Origin: a virus
IMG/VR virus record: IMGVR_UViG_3300043570_003132
Location: 54,726-118,725 of that record
Direction: 5' to 3' (one strand)
DNA: 64,000 nucleotides
Shown here piece by piece: positions 41,484-50,525 of this stretch (positions are counted from its first letter, which is position 1; the number at the start of each line of letters is the position of its first letter). Position numbers and translations under genes: made by a program. The notes beneath the pieces are model-generated. The model did no database searches. It was not told the origin of the DNA and saw only the letters and a list, made by a program, of their open reading frames with translations.

Positions 41484-43820
41484 CTAAGAAATTTTTGTTG
41501 TAATAAAATCCACGGAAGAGACATTCTCCTCTTTTTTAATCATAATGATATTATCCGACCAGTTACGTATTAAAGAATTATGTGATATAACAAGAATATG
41601 GTCAAAATAATTTTTAATCTTTTTAAAGAACTCACCCACCATTTCAAGGTTCTCATCTGCAATCTTACCGAATACTTCATCCATTACAACTATATTGGGC
41701 TTAGGTAATGATGATATCTTGGTCAATACACTACGAAGTGCTAATGAGGATATGGTTCTTTCATAACCAGAACCCGCATTAAGGGGTTTAACGATTCGGG
41801 TCTCAGTATCTATCATAATAAATTCAACCTCATTCTTATCGTTTATATTCATCTCTAAAATGAAATGACAACTATCAACTAACAAACGATATAACTCCTG
41901 ATTAATTAATGGAATCATATTTTTAAGAATAATTTTGGATATACCGTTTTTACCATATACAGTTAAGTATATTTTAAACACAGCGGATAATTCTTCCTCA
42001 GCTGTAATCTTTTTAATTAACTCCTCATTAATACCAATCTTCTCATTCATGTTTGTAATGTTGTTGGTATGTTTTTCTATATTCGTATTTGTTTGTCTAA
42101 TGTCTCCGTTAGCGGTTTCTATTTTAGTTTTAAGTGCAATTACTTCCGCATCAATTTTTTGATTCTCCTCAAGTTTATTTTTATTACTTTCGTAATTGTC
42201 TAATCTTTTTTGTTTACTATCAATTTCCAATTGTTTTTGTTCAACCTCTAACTCATATCTTTCTTTACGAAGTTTATTTCTTTCGTAATTTTCAAATTCA
42301 GTTTTTAATTTATCAAACCCTTCAGATTGTTCCTTTAATAAATCAAATTGATTTTGATTTAATTCCATCTCTTTAATGATGTCTTCAATTTCCTTTTTAA
42401 TCTTTTCAATTTCATCAGTATGATCTACTTCATCTAATGCTCTATTACAAGTAGGACAAACTGTTCCTTCTTCAAATTGTTTAATTAGTTTTTCTCTTTG
42501 AGTCTTTTCATGTTTGGATACAACATCAATTCCTTGGAGATTTGCCATTTCACCTTTTAACTCTTTGTGTTGGTCTTCGTTATAAAATTGTGACGGTTCA
42601 ACAACACTAACTCCGTCGGCGTTTATTTGACTTACATTTTTTTGAGTTAATAAAAAAATAACTTCTCTTTGTAATAAAACTAGATTGGTATTAATAAGTT
42701 CCCTATCTACGTCGTTGTTTCTTTTTAAAAATACTTCGTCTCTTTTCTTTTCTAACTTTGTTAATTCTTTTTCAAACTTACCTAATTCTTTTGTCAATCT
42801 AACAATCTCACTTTCAGAATTAGTAATACTTTCTTTGTGTGTTTCATTATCAGATTCTAAACTAACTTTGTTATATGTGTTAGATACTAATTTCTTAGAC
42901 CAATCATTATACATCTCTTTAGCAATTTCTTCTTTTGCTTTAAGACTTTCTAATCCCATGAACTTTGTTAATATCTGTCCACGAGCTGTGGGTTTAGATT
43001 CAATAAGTTCTTCTAAGTTATAACCTGTTGTTAATATAGTTGATAAGAAATCTTCTTGTGTTCCAATTGCAGACGATATAAATGCTTCCGTCTCTCTTCT
43101 TTGTTCACCGGATAAATTTACAATGGATCCATCTTCAGCTTTCTTAAAAAATTCTAAGTCATTCTTAACCGTGTATTCACCTGACTTACTCATCTTACGA
43201 GATGTCTTTCTCTCAATTACATAATCATCTCCATCAATTGTAATCTCACCACGAACACTCACATCATTCTTATCGGTAAATCTATTAAAGATTTCTCCGT
43301 TAGTTTTAGTTTTAGTTGTTGTGTTGAAGAATAAGAACATTAAAAGATCTACTGATGATGTAGACTTACCACCAAAGTTCTTTGGTGTGGATTCAATTAC
43401 CGTAATACCGTCCAACCCAGTAAAATCAATAACGTTATTATCTCCGAATGATAGAAAATTAGAAAACTCCACTTTCCTAATATACCATTTATTATATCTA
43501 ACTTTGTTTTCATTTAATTTATCTATTTGGGAATTTACTTTATTATCTAATCTTTCCATTAACTCCTCCTTAATGATTATTTCATTATCGGAAAGAAAAT
43601 CTTTCATCAATTTCTTTTGATATTGATGATCTAAAATATTGTCCGACGCTTCTAAAGACTCTAAACGTGTTTGATTAACATTAGTTAAAGTTTTTGTTAT
43701 TACCTGAACGGTCTTTGCATTATACTTTTTCTCAAAATAAGATTTTACCCTTCTGATTTTCTCAGGGGTGAAATTCTCAGGTACATCTTCCCAAGTTACT
43801 TTTATAAAAGGATTACTCAT
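41484..43820 (-). CDS. sbcC: SbcC/gp46-like recombination nuclease subunit
   Basis: 778 residues. The RecN/Rad50-type ATPase begins at about 113 (YIRKVEFSNFLSFGDNNVIDF), Walker A is STPKNFGGKST (144-154), the zinc hook is C-P-T-C (Cys455, Cys458) in the middle of a long coiled coil, a signature-like GSGYERTISSLALR is near 688 and Walker B is NIVVMDEVF near 708. With SbcD it processes DNA ends in recombination-dependent replication, as gp46/47 in T4. Residues 1-112 are an extra N-terminal domain absent from T4 gp46. The start overlaps the methylase gene by 8 bases. Confidence 0.88.
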   Translation of the reverse strand: MSNPFIKVTWEDVPENFTPEKIRRVKSYFEKKYNAKTVQVITKTLTNVNQTRLESLEASDNILDHQYQKKLMKDFLSDNEIIIKEELMERLDNKVNSQIDKLNENKVRYNKWYIRKVEFSNFLSFGDNNVIDFTGLDGITVIESTPKNFGGKSTSSVDLLMFLFFNTTTKTKTNGEIFNRFTDKNDVSVRGEITIDGDDYVIERKTSRKMSKSGEYTVKNDLEFFKKAEDGSIVNLSGEQRRETEAFISSAIGTQEDFLSTILTTGYNLEELIESKPTARGQILTKFMGLESLKAKEEIAKEMYNDWSKKLVSNTYNKVSLESDNETHKESITNSESEIVRLTKELGKFEKELTKLEKKRDEVFLKRNNDVDRELINTNLVLLQREVIFLLTQKNVSQINADGVSVVEPSQFYNEDQHKELKGEMANLQGIDVVSKHEKTQREKLIKQFEEGTVCPTCNRALDEVDHTDEIEKIKKEIEDIIKEMELNQNQFDLLKEQSEGFDKLKTEFENYERNKLRKERYELEVEQKQLEIDSKQKRLDNYESNKNKLEENQKIDAEVIALKTKIETANGDIRQTNTNIEKHTNNITNMNEKIGINEELIKKITAEEELSAVFKIYLTVYGKNGISKIILKNMIPLINQELYRLLVDSCHFILEMNINDKNEVEFIMIDTETRIVKPLNAGSGYERTISSLALRSVLTKISSLPKPNIVVMDEVFGKIADENLEMVGEFFKKIKNYFDHILVISHNSLIRNWSDNIIMIKKEENVSSVDFITTKIS

Positions 43821-44925
43821 TAGTTTTTATTTCATCAATGAAACCATTATTAATTAATACACCTTGTATTAAATCTGATCTTAAATTAAACGCTCCGTTT
43901 GTTGATTTAAAAGATACTTTAGACCAATCGGTATTAGTAAGTAAATTAAAAATATTTTCTTTATTTTTTAATATGACAATACCATATCCAGTTTTTTTAG
44001 GTAATGATAAAAAATTATCATGTATCCTCATATTATCCTGACCAAAACAAGTCAATGGAAGATATATATCACATTTATCTAACATATTTTTATTTCTGGT
44101 TGTTGCAATTGTTCCTCCATTAGACAACGAATATAATTTTATATAATCATTACATGTTCTACTATCTTTTTCAATTTTAAAACTCTTAGACCATATTTGA
44201 AATATGACATTAACCTTAACTTCTTTTCCATCGGGAAAATAAAAATGAGGATTAATGTTTGAACTATATATTAAATTCAACCCTTCTACTCTTGATTTAG
44301 TTGATCCCTTACCGTCGCTATCAAATAGTTGTGGCAATATAAAACCAACAAAATCTGCGTAATTTGAATGATTTAAAAATCTTAAAGCCAAATTTGATCT
44401 TAATCCGAATGGTGGGTTACCTAAAACCAAATATTTCTTATCCGTATCGGGTGACCATTTCAAATAATCTTTAATAACAATATTTTCTAAATTACTTTCA
44501 ATGTCAATACCAACTCTTCTATCTTCAGGAAATAAATTATAAAAACTACCGTCCCCAACGGATGGTTCTACATATGTGTATTCTAATTCATCTACATCAT
44601 GTTCTTTTAAAACCGTTTGGAAAAGATCAAAACATAATTTGGCAGTTTCTTTTGATGTAAAGAATTGATCTTTTTCTTTTGGAGTTAATGTTGATAGATC
44701 AACAGGTATACCCAACATTTCCGATAAATCAAATTTATAATAATTGGGTACATTATCAAGATCAATCCATCTTTTTATTGTACCGTTATTAACATTGATA
44801 TATTTTGATATATGTTTTATACCCTCAATCCCTAAACTAATTTTTTCTTTTTTTGTTTGTTCTTTAGTAAAAGTAATGTTAGAGTATTTTTCAATACATT
44901 TAAATAAAATATCTAAATTATCCAT
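43813..44925 (-). CDS. N6-adenine methyltransferase (probable R-M modification enzyme)
   Basis: 370 residues. The SAM-binding motif is EPSVGDGSF (120-128), followed by a GIDIE acidic motif at about 139-143, and the catalytic NPPF is at 170-173. Residues about 33-75 look like a helix-turn-helix (IKHISKYINVNNGTIKRWIDLDNVP), as in type II methylases that regulate their own operons. The order of motifs (I then NPPF) fits gamma/alpha-type methylases. It shares 8 bases with the upstream nuclease-like gene and 8 with SbcC, so the three are translationally linked. It may protect phage DNA from its own partner nuclease. Confidence 0.75.
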   Translation of the reverse strand: MDNLDILFKCIEKYSNITFTKEQTKKEKISLGIEGIKHISKYINVNNGTIKRWIDLDNVPNYYKFDLSEMLGIPVDLSTLTPKEKDQFFTSKETAKLCFDLFQTVLKEHDVDELEYTYVEPSVGDGSFYNLFPEDRRVGIDIESNLENIVIKDYLKWSPDTDKKYLVLGNPPFGLRSNLALRFLNHSNYADFVGFILPQLFDSDGKGSTKSRVEGLNLIYSSNINPHFYFPDGKEVKVNVIFQIWSKSFKIEKDSRTCNDYIKLYSLSNGGTIATTRNKNMLDKCDIYLPLTCFGQDNMRIHDNFLSLPKKTGYGIVILKNKENIFNLLTNTDWSKVSFKSTNGAFNLRSDLIQGVLINNGFIDEIKTNE

Positions 44926-45613
44926 TAATAATTAAATGTTTTTCTAAAAATCTTTTTATTTGTTCATCTGTAGAATTATATATTTCTATTGTGTTTCCAA
45001 ATCGAACTCCTTTATATAATGAACTAAGACTTAATGTTAATTTACCAACATCAGTTCTTTTTCTTATACATAATTTAACATTAAAAACTTCGTGTGTTTC
45101 AATTGGATATAATTCTGAAGGATTAATAGATGTCATAAATATTTCATTTGGGGTGATAGACATTAATATATACTTATCACATACGTTTTCTTTAAACGTC
45201 TCATATTGAAATGTATTATTGTTTGTTCCAACTGTTGCAGTTTTAATTTCAGTCCTAACCGTTGTATTAGATTGTAATGGGTATATTTTCATATCGTAAA
45301 TACCATCACCTTTATTTGTGTTTCTATCTCCATCGTATTCAACAGTAAACGTTTTGGGGTAATTTTTAACGATTGATTCAACCATTAATTCCCCTACTTT
45401 TCCTACTGCATCTGAATTACCTAAACTTTTTATTTTTTCGTTTTTAGACCCTACCCATTTATTGCTGGTTTTAATTTTTTCAATTGATTCTAATAAAACA
45501 TTACTACAACTATTATTTTTCGATGGTGTGTCTTGTTCAATTATTTTTATTTGTTTTTCAATTTTTTGATTGTAAATCATTATATCCTCATCAGTTATTG
45601 TAATATTTGCCAT
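44918..45613 (-). CDS. PD-(D/E)xK nuclease, probable type II restriction enzyme
   Basis: 231 residues. The core fits a PD-(D/E)xK nuclease: GELMVE (Glu75), GDGIYDMKI (Asp107), then T-E-I-K (Glu122, Lys124) as the E-x-K motif on a strand, followed by a Thr-Ala-T-V-G turn. The ending (LSLSSLYKGVRFGNTIEIYN) could be a specificity part. No family was recognised. The 8-base overlap with an adenine methylase is the usual arrangement of type II restriction-modification, which suggests the pair, but DNA repair nucleases share the fold. Confidence 0.55.
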   Translation of the reverse strand: MANITITDEDIMIYNQKIEKQIKIIEQDTPSKNNSCSNVLLESIEKIKTSNKWVGSKNEKIKSLGNSDAVGKVGELMVESIVKNYPKTFTVEYDGDRNTNKGDGIYDMKIYPLQSNTTVRTEIKTATVGTNNNTFQYETFKENVCDKYILMSITPNEIFMTSINPSELYPIETHEVFNVKLCIRKRTDVGKLTLSLSSLYKGVRFGNTIEIYNSTDEQIKRFLEKHLIING

Positions 45614-45620
45614 TTTATTT

Positions 45621-45935
45621 TTATTTTATTCTATTTTCTTCAAAAAACTCAATTATTGAATTTAGGCACCACACCGCTCCCGATGTAAAAACAGCATCAG
45701 CAAAAAGATTCCAAAATAAATTTGTTTGGAAATAGTGATTACATAAACCACCTAACGCAAGTGACATTACCCAACCTAAGTGAAAACCCAAACATAGGGG
45801 ACATGTCATAAGTTTATAAAAGAAAGAAGATTTAGTTTTTACCCATTCTCTCAAGTCTTCAAAGATTGTCGACCAAGAAATTATACACATACATCCGTAA
45901 GCGGCAAGGACCCAAAATAACATTATCATAATCAT
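45621..45935 (-). CDS. Small membrane protein with CPLC motif
   Basis: 104 residues. Hydrophobic segments at MIMIMLFWVLAAYGCMCII (1-19) and about 50-62 and 78-95; between them a C-P-L-C-L-G-F-H-L-G-W motif (45-55), which is typical of small phage and bacterial membrane proteins of the DUF1360 kind. Function unknown. It follows the terminator of the 183-residue gene and a TATAAATT element, so it may start its own transcript together with the R-M genes. Confidence 0.58.
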   Translation of the reverse strand: MIMIMLFWVLAAYGCMCIISWSTIFEDLREWVKTKSSFFYKLMTCPLCLGFHLGWVMSLALGGLCNHYFQTNLFWNLFADAVFTSGAVWCLNSIIEFFEENRIK

Positions 45936-45960
45936 TAAATTTTTTATTATTATAAATTAA

Positions 45961-45996
45961 AATAACCCCCATATTAATTAAAATACAGGGGTTATT
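45961..45996 (-). terminator. Intrinsic terminator after the 183-residue gene
   Basis: Minus-strand stem AATAACCCC/GGGGTTATT (45961-45969 with 45988-45996), 18-base A/T-rich loop, then a T-rich tract; 6 bases after the stop at 46002. Confidence 0.7.
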
Positions 45997-46001
45997 CTAT
46001 A

Positions 46002-46553
46002 TTAAAAGTTTGTATCTAAAATGTACACACCATCAATTAGGTTGTACACTTCAACATCTTCTCTTTTAAATGATCTCCATTCTTCAGGTTCACCTGTGGT
46101 AATCCATTTGGTTTGGAAATTTGCAACATGACATTTAGCGGGATTTGCAAATGTTTCAGGTCTAATTAAAATAACCTGAGAAAAATCCACATTAGTTCTA
46201 ATGTAAATATTTTTATCCCATCCTTGGTTTTTTTCGGGATTCCAATATTTGGATTTCCTCCACCAAGGGATGTTTACGGTTTTAAAACCTAAACCGCTTT
46301 TGTTATTGAGGCCCTTGTTTTCATCTGAGAAGAAATCACCAGTCCAATTTTTGGAATGTTCGATTTCTATTCCCCAAATAGGGTCTTCTTTGTACAATAA
46401 ATCAATACCGTACTTATTTGGATTTGCAATCATTTCAAGTTCTAATGTTTCCATTGAGAATTTAATTATTGCATTTCTTGATGAGGAATCATCGAAACCT
46501 CCCGTGTTGTAGACTCTTGGTCTACCTGTAGCCATTGTTGACATAAGATTCAT
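46002..46553 (-). CDS. Hypothetical protein, possible nuclease fold
   Basis: 183 residues. The Met at 46553 may be upstream of the true start; a second Met occurs at residue 4 and at 7. The central part has GIDLLYKEDPIWGIEIEHSKNW (49-70), an Asp then Glu-x-Glu on strands that could be a PD-(D/E)xK-like core, and a Trp-rich VNIPWWRKSKYW stretch. No family recognised. A phage exclusion or repair enzyme is possible. Confidence 0.5.
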   Translation of the reverse strand: MNLMSTMATGRPRVYNTGGFDDSSSRNAIIKFSMETLELEMIANPNKYGIDLLYKEDPIWGIEIEHSKNWTGDFFSDENKGLNNKSGLGFKTVNIPWWRKSKYWNPEKNQGWDKNIYIRTNVDFSQVILIRPETFANPAKCHVANFQTKWITTGEPEEWRSFKREDVEVYNLIDGVYILDTNF

Positions 46554-46640
46554 TTTTTTATATCATTTATTTATCATTTCTGATTATAATAAAGTATAAA
46601 GAAATTATCTCGTAAAAAAAAGTAAGTTGCCGGAAATATT

Positions 46641-47174
46641 TTATTCATCATACAGTGATCCTAAGTCACTATTTTTAAGGTATCTACCTTTACCTAATCC
46701 ACTTAAAGATTTAGTTATTTTTTCCAAATCAGATTTTAATTTATCGTTTTCTTTCATCAACTTTTCTATCTCTTCGTTGTTGGTTATCTCTTTAATAACT
46801 TCCACAATTTTTTCAACAGGAACCTCTTTAATAACTTCTTTAGTTACGGTCTTGGTCTTACCCTTCTTTTCGACTACAACCTCTCTAATGACCTCTATTG
46901 GTACTTCTATTCTTACTTCCTTGATTACCTCTTTAATAACTTCAATAGGTACCTCTACAATTTTTTCAACTTCAACAATCACTTCCTTTATTACCTCTTT
47001 TGTGACTTCGACTATTTCTTTAGTTCTATTACCATTTGGTGTCTCACCATACTTTAACAAAGAAAACCCTCTATTGAAGGTTTCTTGTGCTAACTTATCT
47101 ACATTATCTATTTTATTTAATTCACAATATTGAATAAACTCATTATCCAAGATTAACGTGCTCTTCGGTTTCAT
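46641..47174 (-). CDS. Coiled-coil protein with Val/Lys/Glu repeats
   Basis: 177 residues. Residues about 52-128 are a tandem repeat of short EVxKEV / PIEVIKEV units. Such segments form extended beta or coiled rods and are frequent in phage and bacterial structural proteins. A second coiled coil (EEIEKLMKENDKLKSDLEKITK) and a short end follow. The N-terminus holds a helix with C-E-L-N-K-I-D-N-V. Unknown function. It overlaps the SbcD gene by 32 bases. Confidence 0.58.
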   Translation of the reverse strand: MKPKSTLILDNEFIQYCELNKIDNVDKLAQETFNRGFSLLKYGETPNGNRTKEIVEVTKEVIKEVIVEVEKIVEVPIEVIKEVIKEVRIEVPIEVIREVVVEKKGKTKTVTKEVIKEVPVEKIVEVIKEITNNEEIEKLMKENDKLKSDLEKITKSLSGLGKGRYLKNSDLGSLYDE

Positions 47175-47967
47175 TTTCTATGTCTTTGATATCGTTTATT
47201 CTAAAGTGTAGGAACGGTTGTGTATTTTCTAAATCGTGAAATTCATATTCATTAGATTCTACATCATATACTCCATACCCATGATGTTTAACTGTCTCTC
47301 CAAAATTTTGTTGTATAAGACTACCAACCATTATTGCATGACCTCCATTTGGTAATGTGAACTGTTGTCTCTTGTGAATATCACCACATAACAATAAATC
47401 TAAATCAACAAAGTTTAATTGATCATACGCATCTTCAAACTCATAACCTAAGTCTGTCGATAACCCCATAATCGGTCCATGGAACAGTCCAACCGTTAAT
47501 AAACCTTCTTGTTTTGTAAATTCAGGTCTTACGTTGTGTTGATATAATGAATAAACAACCCATTGAACGCTACCATCGGTATCAACATAATCACCACTAT
47601 CTTTTAGGTATGTGATGTGTTGATTGTCTAATAATTGAACGACTGGTGTTATACTATCCATACGTTGTGTATTATTCTCCAAGAAGTCGTGATTACCTGG
47701 TATTATTACAACCTTACCAAAACGAGTTAACTCTTTTAAAAACCAACTCGTTAATAATAATTGTTCATTTGAAATATTAATTTTTTGATGTGCGATATCA
47801 CCCGCAACAACAATTCTAATTTCGTTATGTGATATATTTTCATCTGCCCATTCTAAAAATTTTACACTTAATTCATTTAATAATATTTCGAATTGTTCTC
47901 TATACAAATCATGCATTTGAATTGTACGAATATGTAAATCAGCAATATGAATTATCTTTTTGACCAT
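47143..47967 (-). CDS. sbcD: SbcD/gp47-like nuclease
   Basis: 274 residues. A calcineurin-type nuclease: Asp10 and His12 in IADLHIRT, GDIAH (Asp57), PGNHD (90-94), His163 in LFHGP and GDIH at 195-198. With SbcC it resects DNA ends. Shorter than bacterial SbcD (no long cap domain). The pair is split by the R-M-like genes, a coiled-coil gene and two others, so they are about 3.3 kb apart instead of adjacent. It overlaps the RecB-like nuclease by 16 bases. Confidence 0.87.
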   Translation of the reverse strand: MVKKIIHIADLHIRTIQMHDLYREQFEILLNELSVKFLEWADENISHNEIRIVVAGDIAHQKINISNEQLLLTSWFLKELTRFGKVVIIPGNHDFLENNTQRMDSITPVVQLLDNQHITYLKDSGDYVDTDGSVQWVVYSLYQHNVRPEFTKQEGLLTVGLFHGPIMGLSTDLGYEFEDAYDQLNFVDLDLLLCGDIHKRQQFTLPNGGHAIMVGSLIQQNFGETVKHHGYGVYDVESNEYEFHDLENTQPFLHFRINDIKDIENETEEHVNLG

Positions 47968-48821
47968 CTTGAAATATATTTTGATAAATCCATTTGTAGG
48001 ATTGCGTTGTTAATTTGATGTGGAACTTTATATTCAACAAATGTTGCGTCGTCTTTTAATAATACAACTACATTACCTAATAATTTAGTATCGTTATATT
48101 TTGTTCCTTCCAACATCTTACGCAACAATCGACCATATAATGGTAATTGTAAATAATAATGACCTAAAGCATTATCATGATAATTGTTAAATGGTGGATA
48201 TAATCTACCCGTGTAATGATGAACTTCAAAGTTCTTTGGTTGGTTTGTTTTCCAATCTGTAATAACAAATCCAAATCCATCCTTCTCTTTGTTTTGCATT
48301 AACCATACTTTATCTGGTTGTCCTGTGTATTGTTCAATTGGGTCTCCTAATACAATTTCTGTATCCAACAAGACTCCACCACGTTCTAACATTAAATCAA
48401 GAAATTGTTTTCCTGCAATAATCATGTTATCACTCTTACGTTGTTGTTCTTCATTAATTTCAAATATTGGTTGTCTAACTTCTTTGTAGTTATCGAAACG
48501 ACCAATTAATTCAGATTCTAATTCAAAGTGAACACGGCTACCCATATTAGTTGATAAATCACCAGCTTGTTTCCATTCGGCAAGTAATTGTGCTTGACCT
48601 TCAGGATCTCCTTTAGACATCTTAAGTGCCATACCGTCAGCATCAAATGGTTTATGAAATTTCTTTACAATTTTTGATACTGACGGGAAGTTCTTTTTAA
48701 TTTCACCATCAACATCTTTCATATAGTAGATGTGTTCTTCTTCTATAAATGTTAATTCTAATTCTTGTCTTCTTTTTTCTAATAAGTCATTTATCTCTAA
48801 TGAGATGTCTTTTAAATTCAT
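47952..48821 (-). CDS. RecB/Cas4-like PD-(D/E)xK exonuclease
   Basis: 289 residues. Motifs in order: VHFELE (His98-type), GQPDKVWLM with Asp170, TDWK (Asp189, Lys191) and Q-x-x-x-Y in YLQLPLYGRLL (about 224-232). This is a typical exonuclease arrangement of the PDDEXK_1 family and suggests DNA degradation or end processing in recombination or replication. It shares its operon with primase and SbcD. Confidence 0.75.
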   Translation of the reverse strand: MNLKDISLEINDLLEKRRQELELTFIEEEHIYYMKDVDGEIKKNFPSVSKIVKKFHKPFDADGMALKMSKGDPEGQAQLLAEWKQAGDLSTNMGSRVHFELESELIGRFDNYKEVRQPIFEINEEQQRKSDNMIIAGKQFLDLMLERGGVLLDTEIVLGDPIEQYTGQPDKVWLMQNKEKDGFGFVITDWKTNQPKNFEVHHYTGRLYPPFNNYHDNALGHYYLQLPLYGRLLRKMLEGTKYNDTKLLGNVVVLLKDDATFVEYKVPHQINNAILQMDLSKYISRWSKR

Positions 48822-48822
48822 T

Positions 48823-49764
48823 CTAATCTATTTGTTTCATTTTATATTCACTTAAGTTTCCCTGTAAATCGGCAATATCTTTATCCCCTTCTAATCTTAT
48901 ACTCCACACTTTCCCCATTAGTTTTCCACAATTCAATCTATGGTATAATCTTTCTTGATCATTCCACGCATCAGGATCTAGTACTATAACTATTTTTTTT
49001 GCATTATTGTAGAGTTTCATAAATAAATGTTCACTCATAAACTTTCCCAACATTGGAATTGCATTGGGAATAAAGATGCTATCAAACGCACCTTCCACAA
49101 TGTATATTGGTTCATCCCAATTAATTAAATGCTCATTGAAAATAATAATCTCCTTTTGTGCTTCGGGGTTCATGTATTTTCTCTTTGTCTTTTGTAAATA
49201 AGAACGAGCAATGAAATACGTTAATCTTTTATTCTCATCATAGGATGGAATTATAATTCTACTCTCATATGGTCCACTATAACAAAATCCAATATTATAA
49301 ATTTGTAACATCAAATCAGTGATGTTTCTTTTTTTAATGTAATTGTATGCCTGCTTGTATTGTGGGGTCATCTTTAAACCCATACTAGCATCTTTAAATG
49401 GAATAAACTCTTTAGGTAATTTTACAGGTTTGTATGTTCTTGCAGCAATCTCCTCATCATCTTCAGGTTTTAATAAAAGATATTTCTTTAATTGTTTTGG
49501 ATTACCAAACTTCTTAATTAACTTATAGATTGATCCGTGGGTATTATGTGTCTCAGCACATACCCAACATTTATAAACACCATATTTGTAATTGATTTCA
49601 AGGTTTCCCTTACCGTCTCCTTTATCTAATCCTTTAATTTCATGTGAACACACAGGACAATCAAAGGACACTTGGTACCTATAATCATTATGATTTTTAT
49701 AGTCACCAAATATATCTTCTAAAATATCAAATACGGCAGAATAGTCTACTTCTTGGGTGTTCAT
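48823..49764 (-). CDS. DnaG-like DNA primase with TOPRIM domain
   Basis: 313 residues from the ATG at 49764; a further upstream reading frame to 49836 exists but would run through a terminator and an RNA-like locus, so it is not used. Zinc-finger cysteines lie at CPVC (36-39) and CWVC (66-69). The TOPRIM part contains YIVEGAFDS (222-230, Glu224) and VLDPDAW (261-267). It synthesises RNA primers for phage replication. About half the length of bacterial DnaG, with no helicase-binding C-terminal domain. Confidence 0.82.
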   Translation of the reverse strand: MNTQEVDYSAVFDILEDIFGDYKNHNDYRYQVSFDCPVCSHEIKGLDKGDGKGNLEINYKYGVYKCWVCAETHNTHGSIYKLIKKFGNPKQLKKYLLLKPEDDEEIAARTYKPVKLPKEFIPFKDASMGLKMTPQYKQAYNYIKKRNITDLMLQIYNIGFCYSGPYESRIIIPSYDENKRLTYFIARSYLQKTKRKYMNPEAQKEIIIFNEHLINWDEPIYIVEGAFDSIFIPNAIPMLGKFMSEHLFMKLYNNAKKIVIVLDPDAWNDQERLYHRLNCGKLMGKVWSIRLEGDKDIADLQGNLSEYKMKQID

Positions 49765-49791
49765 GATTATAATATAATAAAAAAGTATGAT

Positions 49792-49827
49792 AAAAAAAAA
49801 TGGGAGCCGGACACCACGCCGACTCCC
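49792..49827 (-). terminator. Strong intrinsic terminator of RuvC/late unit
   Basis: The minus strand forms a 9-bp stem (GGGAGTCGG with CCGGCTCCC, one T-G pair), an 8-base loop and a run of nine T. Plus coordinates: 49802-49810 and 49819-49827, T run 49792-49800. It is GC-rich in an otherwise AT-rich region. Confidence 0.85.
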
Positions 49828-49860
49828 TCCAACCAAACTTGTATTTCTACAAGTCCCGTC
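49793..49860 (-). ncRNA. Candidate small structured RNA
   Basis: The locus has a TATTTATA promoter-type motif at 49865-49872, then a GC-rich 5' end (GGACGGG on the minus strand), a perfect 7-bp hairpin with a GAAA tetraloop (ACTTGTA-GAAA-TACAAGT; 49837-49854), a GGTTGGAGG linker and the terminator stem ending in nine T. No start codon follows the motif. A GGAC near the 5' end could pair with GTCC beside the terminator loop. Alternatively it is a compound terminator of the RuvC gene. No family recognised. Confidence 0.45.
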
Positions 49861-49864
49861 CTAA

Positions 49865-49872
49865 TATAAATA
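49865..49872 (-). promoter_or_regulatory. TATTTATA motif before the RNA-like locus
   Basis: Exact TATTTATA on the minus strand followed by TTAGGACGGG; the G's would be the transcript start if it is spaced as in phage late promoters. It is the only copy seen that is not followed by a protein start. Confidence 0.5.
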
Positions 49873-49916
49873 TATCTTTTACAGCTCGTAAAGTAAAACT
49901 TTAGTTGCCGAATATT

Positions 49917-50525
49917 TTAAGATGTTTGTTTGTTCATGTTAACATAACCAATAACGCAACATGCCGCATCGGCCATGTCATAATTTTCTTTTTTAAGATT
50001 ACCCGTTTTACCGTATAACCAATTGATATCAGGACATACATTATTAACGTGTTCCCAAATGACGTGTTTCTTATCAATATCTCTTGGGTATCCACCAAAT
50101 AAAACGTTACGTCCTTTATCATTTGGACCAACCAAATCAGGGAAAGCAAATTTTCTTGAGTTATACGTGGAAATAAATGTTGGTAATACTCCTAGCACAT
50201 CATAACAGTTCTTAAGTATCAATGTATTATAACGTAATAATGTTCCTATAGTATAAATGTTATTTGACTGCAACAATGGTTCTTCAATAATAACACGAAG
50301 AATTCCCATGTCTTTATAACTTTCCAAATGTTTTTTAAATGCGTCGGCCTTTTTAATTAATTCCTCAATCTTATCTTCTGGTTGTGGTTTAATTTTTGGT
50401 GAAAAATGTGTTAGTTCTAATAATTTAGAACCCGTCATATCAAATAAAGCAAAGCCGATCGTCTTCGTGGAAATATCAAGACCGAGAATCTTTGGTTTGT
50501 TTTTGAAATTAATATCTATACTCAT
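49917..50525 (-). CDS. ruvC: RuvC-like Holliday junction resolvase
   Basis: 202 residues. The RNase H-type core is LGLDISTKTIGFALFD with Asp17, the central Glu pair V-I-I-E-E-P at 78-83 and the C-terminal D-M-A-D-A (Asp183, Asp186). It resolves Holliday junctions and other branched DNA before packaging. It lies at the end of a run of structural genes and 50 bases upstream of the RNA-like locus, so it may be expressed late. Confidence 0.82.
   Translation of the reverse strand: MSIDINFKNKPKILGLDISTKTIGFALFDMTGSKLLELTHFSPKIKPQPEDKIEELIKKADAFKKHLESYKDMGILRVIIEEPLLQSNNIYTIGTLLRYNTLILKNCYDVLGVLPTFISTYNSRKFAFPDLVGPNDKGRNVLFGGYPRDIDKKHVIWEHVNNVCPDINWLYGKTGNLKKENYDMADAACCVIGYVNMNKQTS

Noticed and set aside
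49765-49836. Longer N-terminus for primase starting at 49836
   Set aside because: It would run through the T-run terminator and RNA-like locus, and the extra residues do not match primases; the ATG at 49764 gives a normal start.
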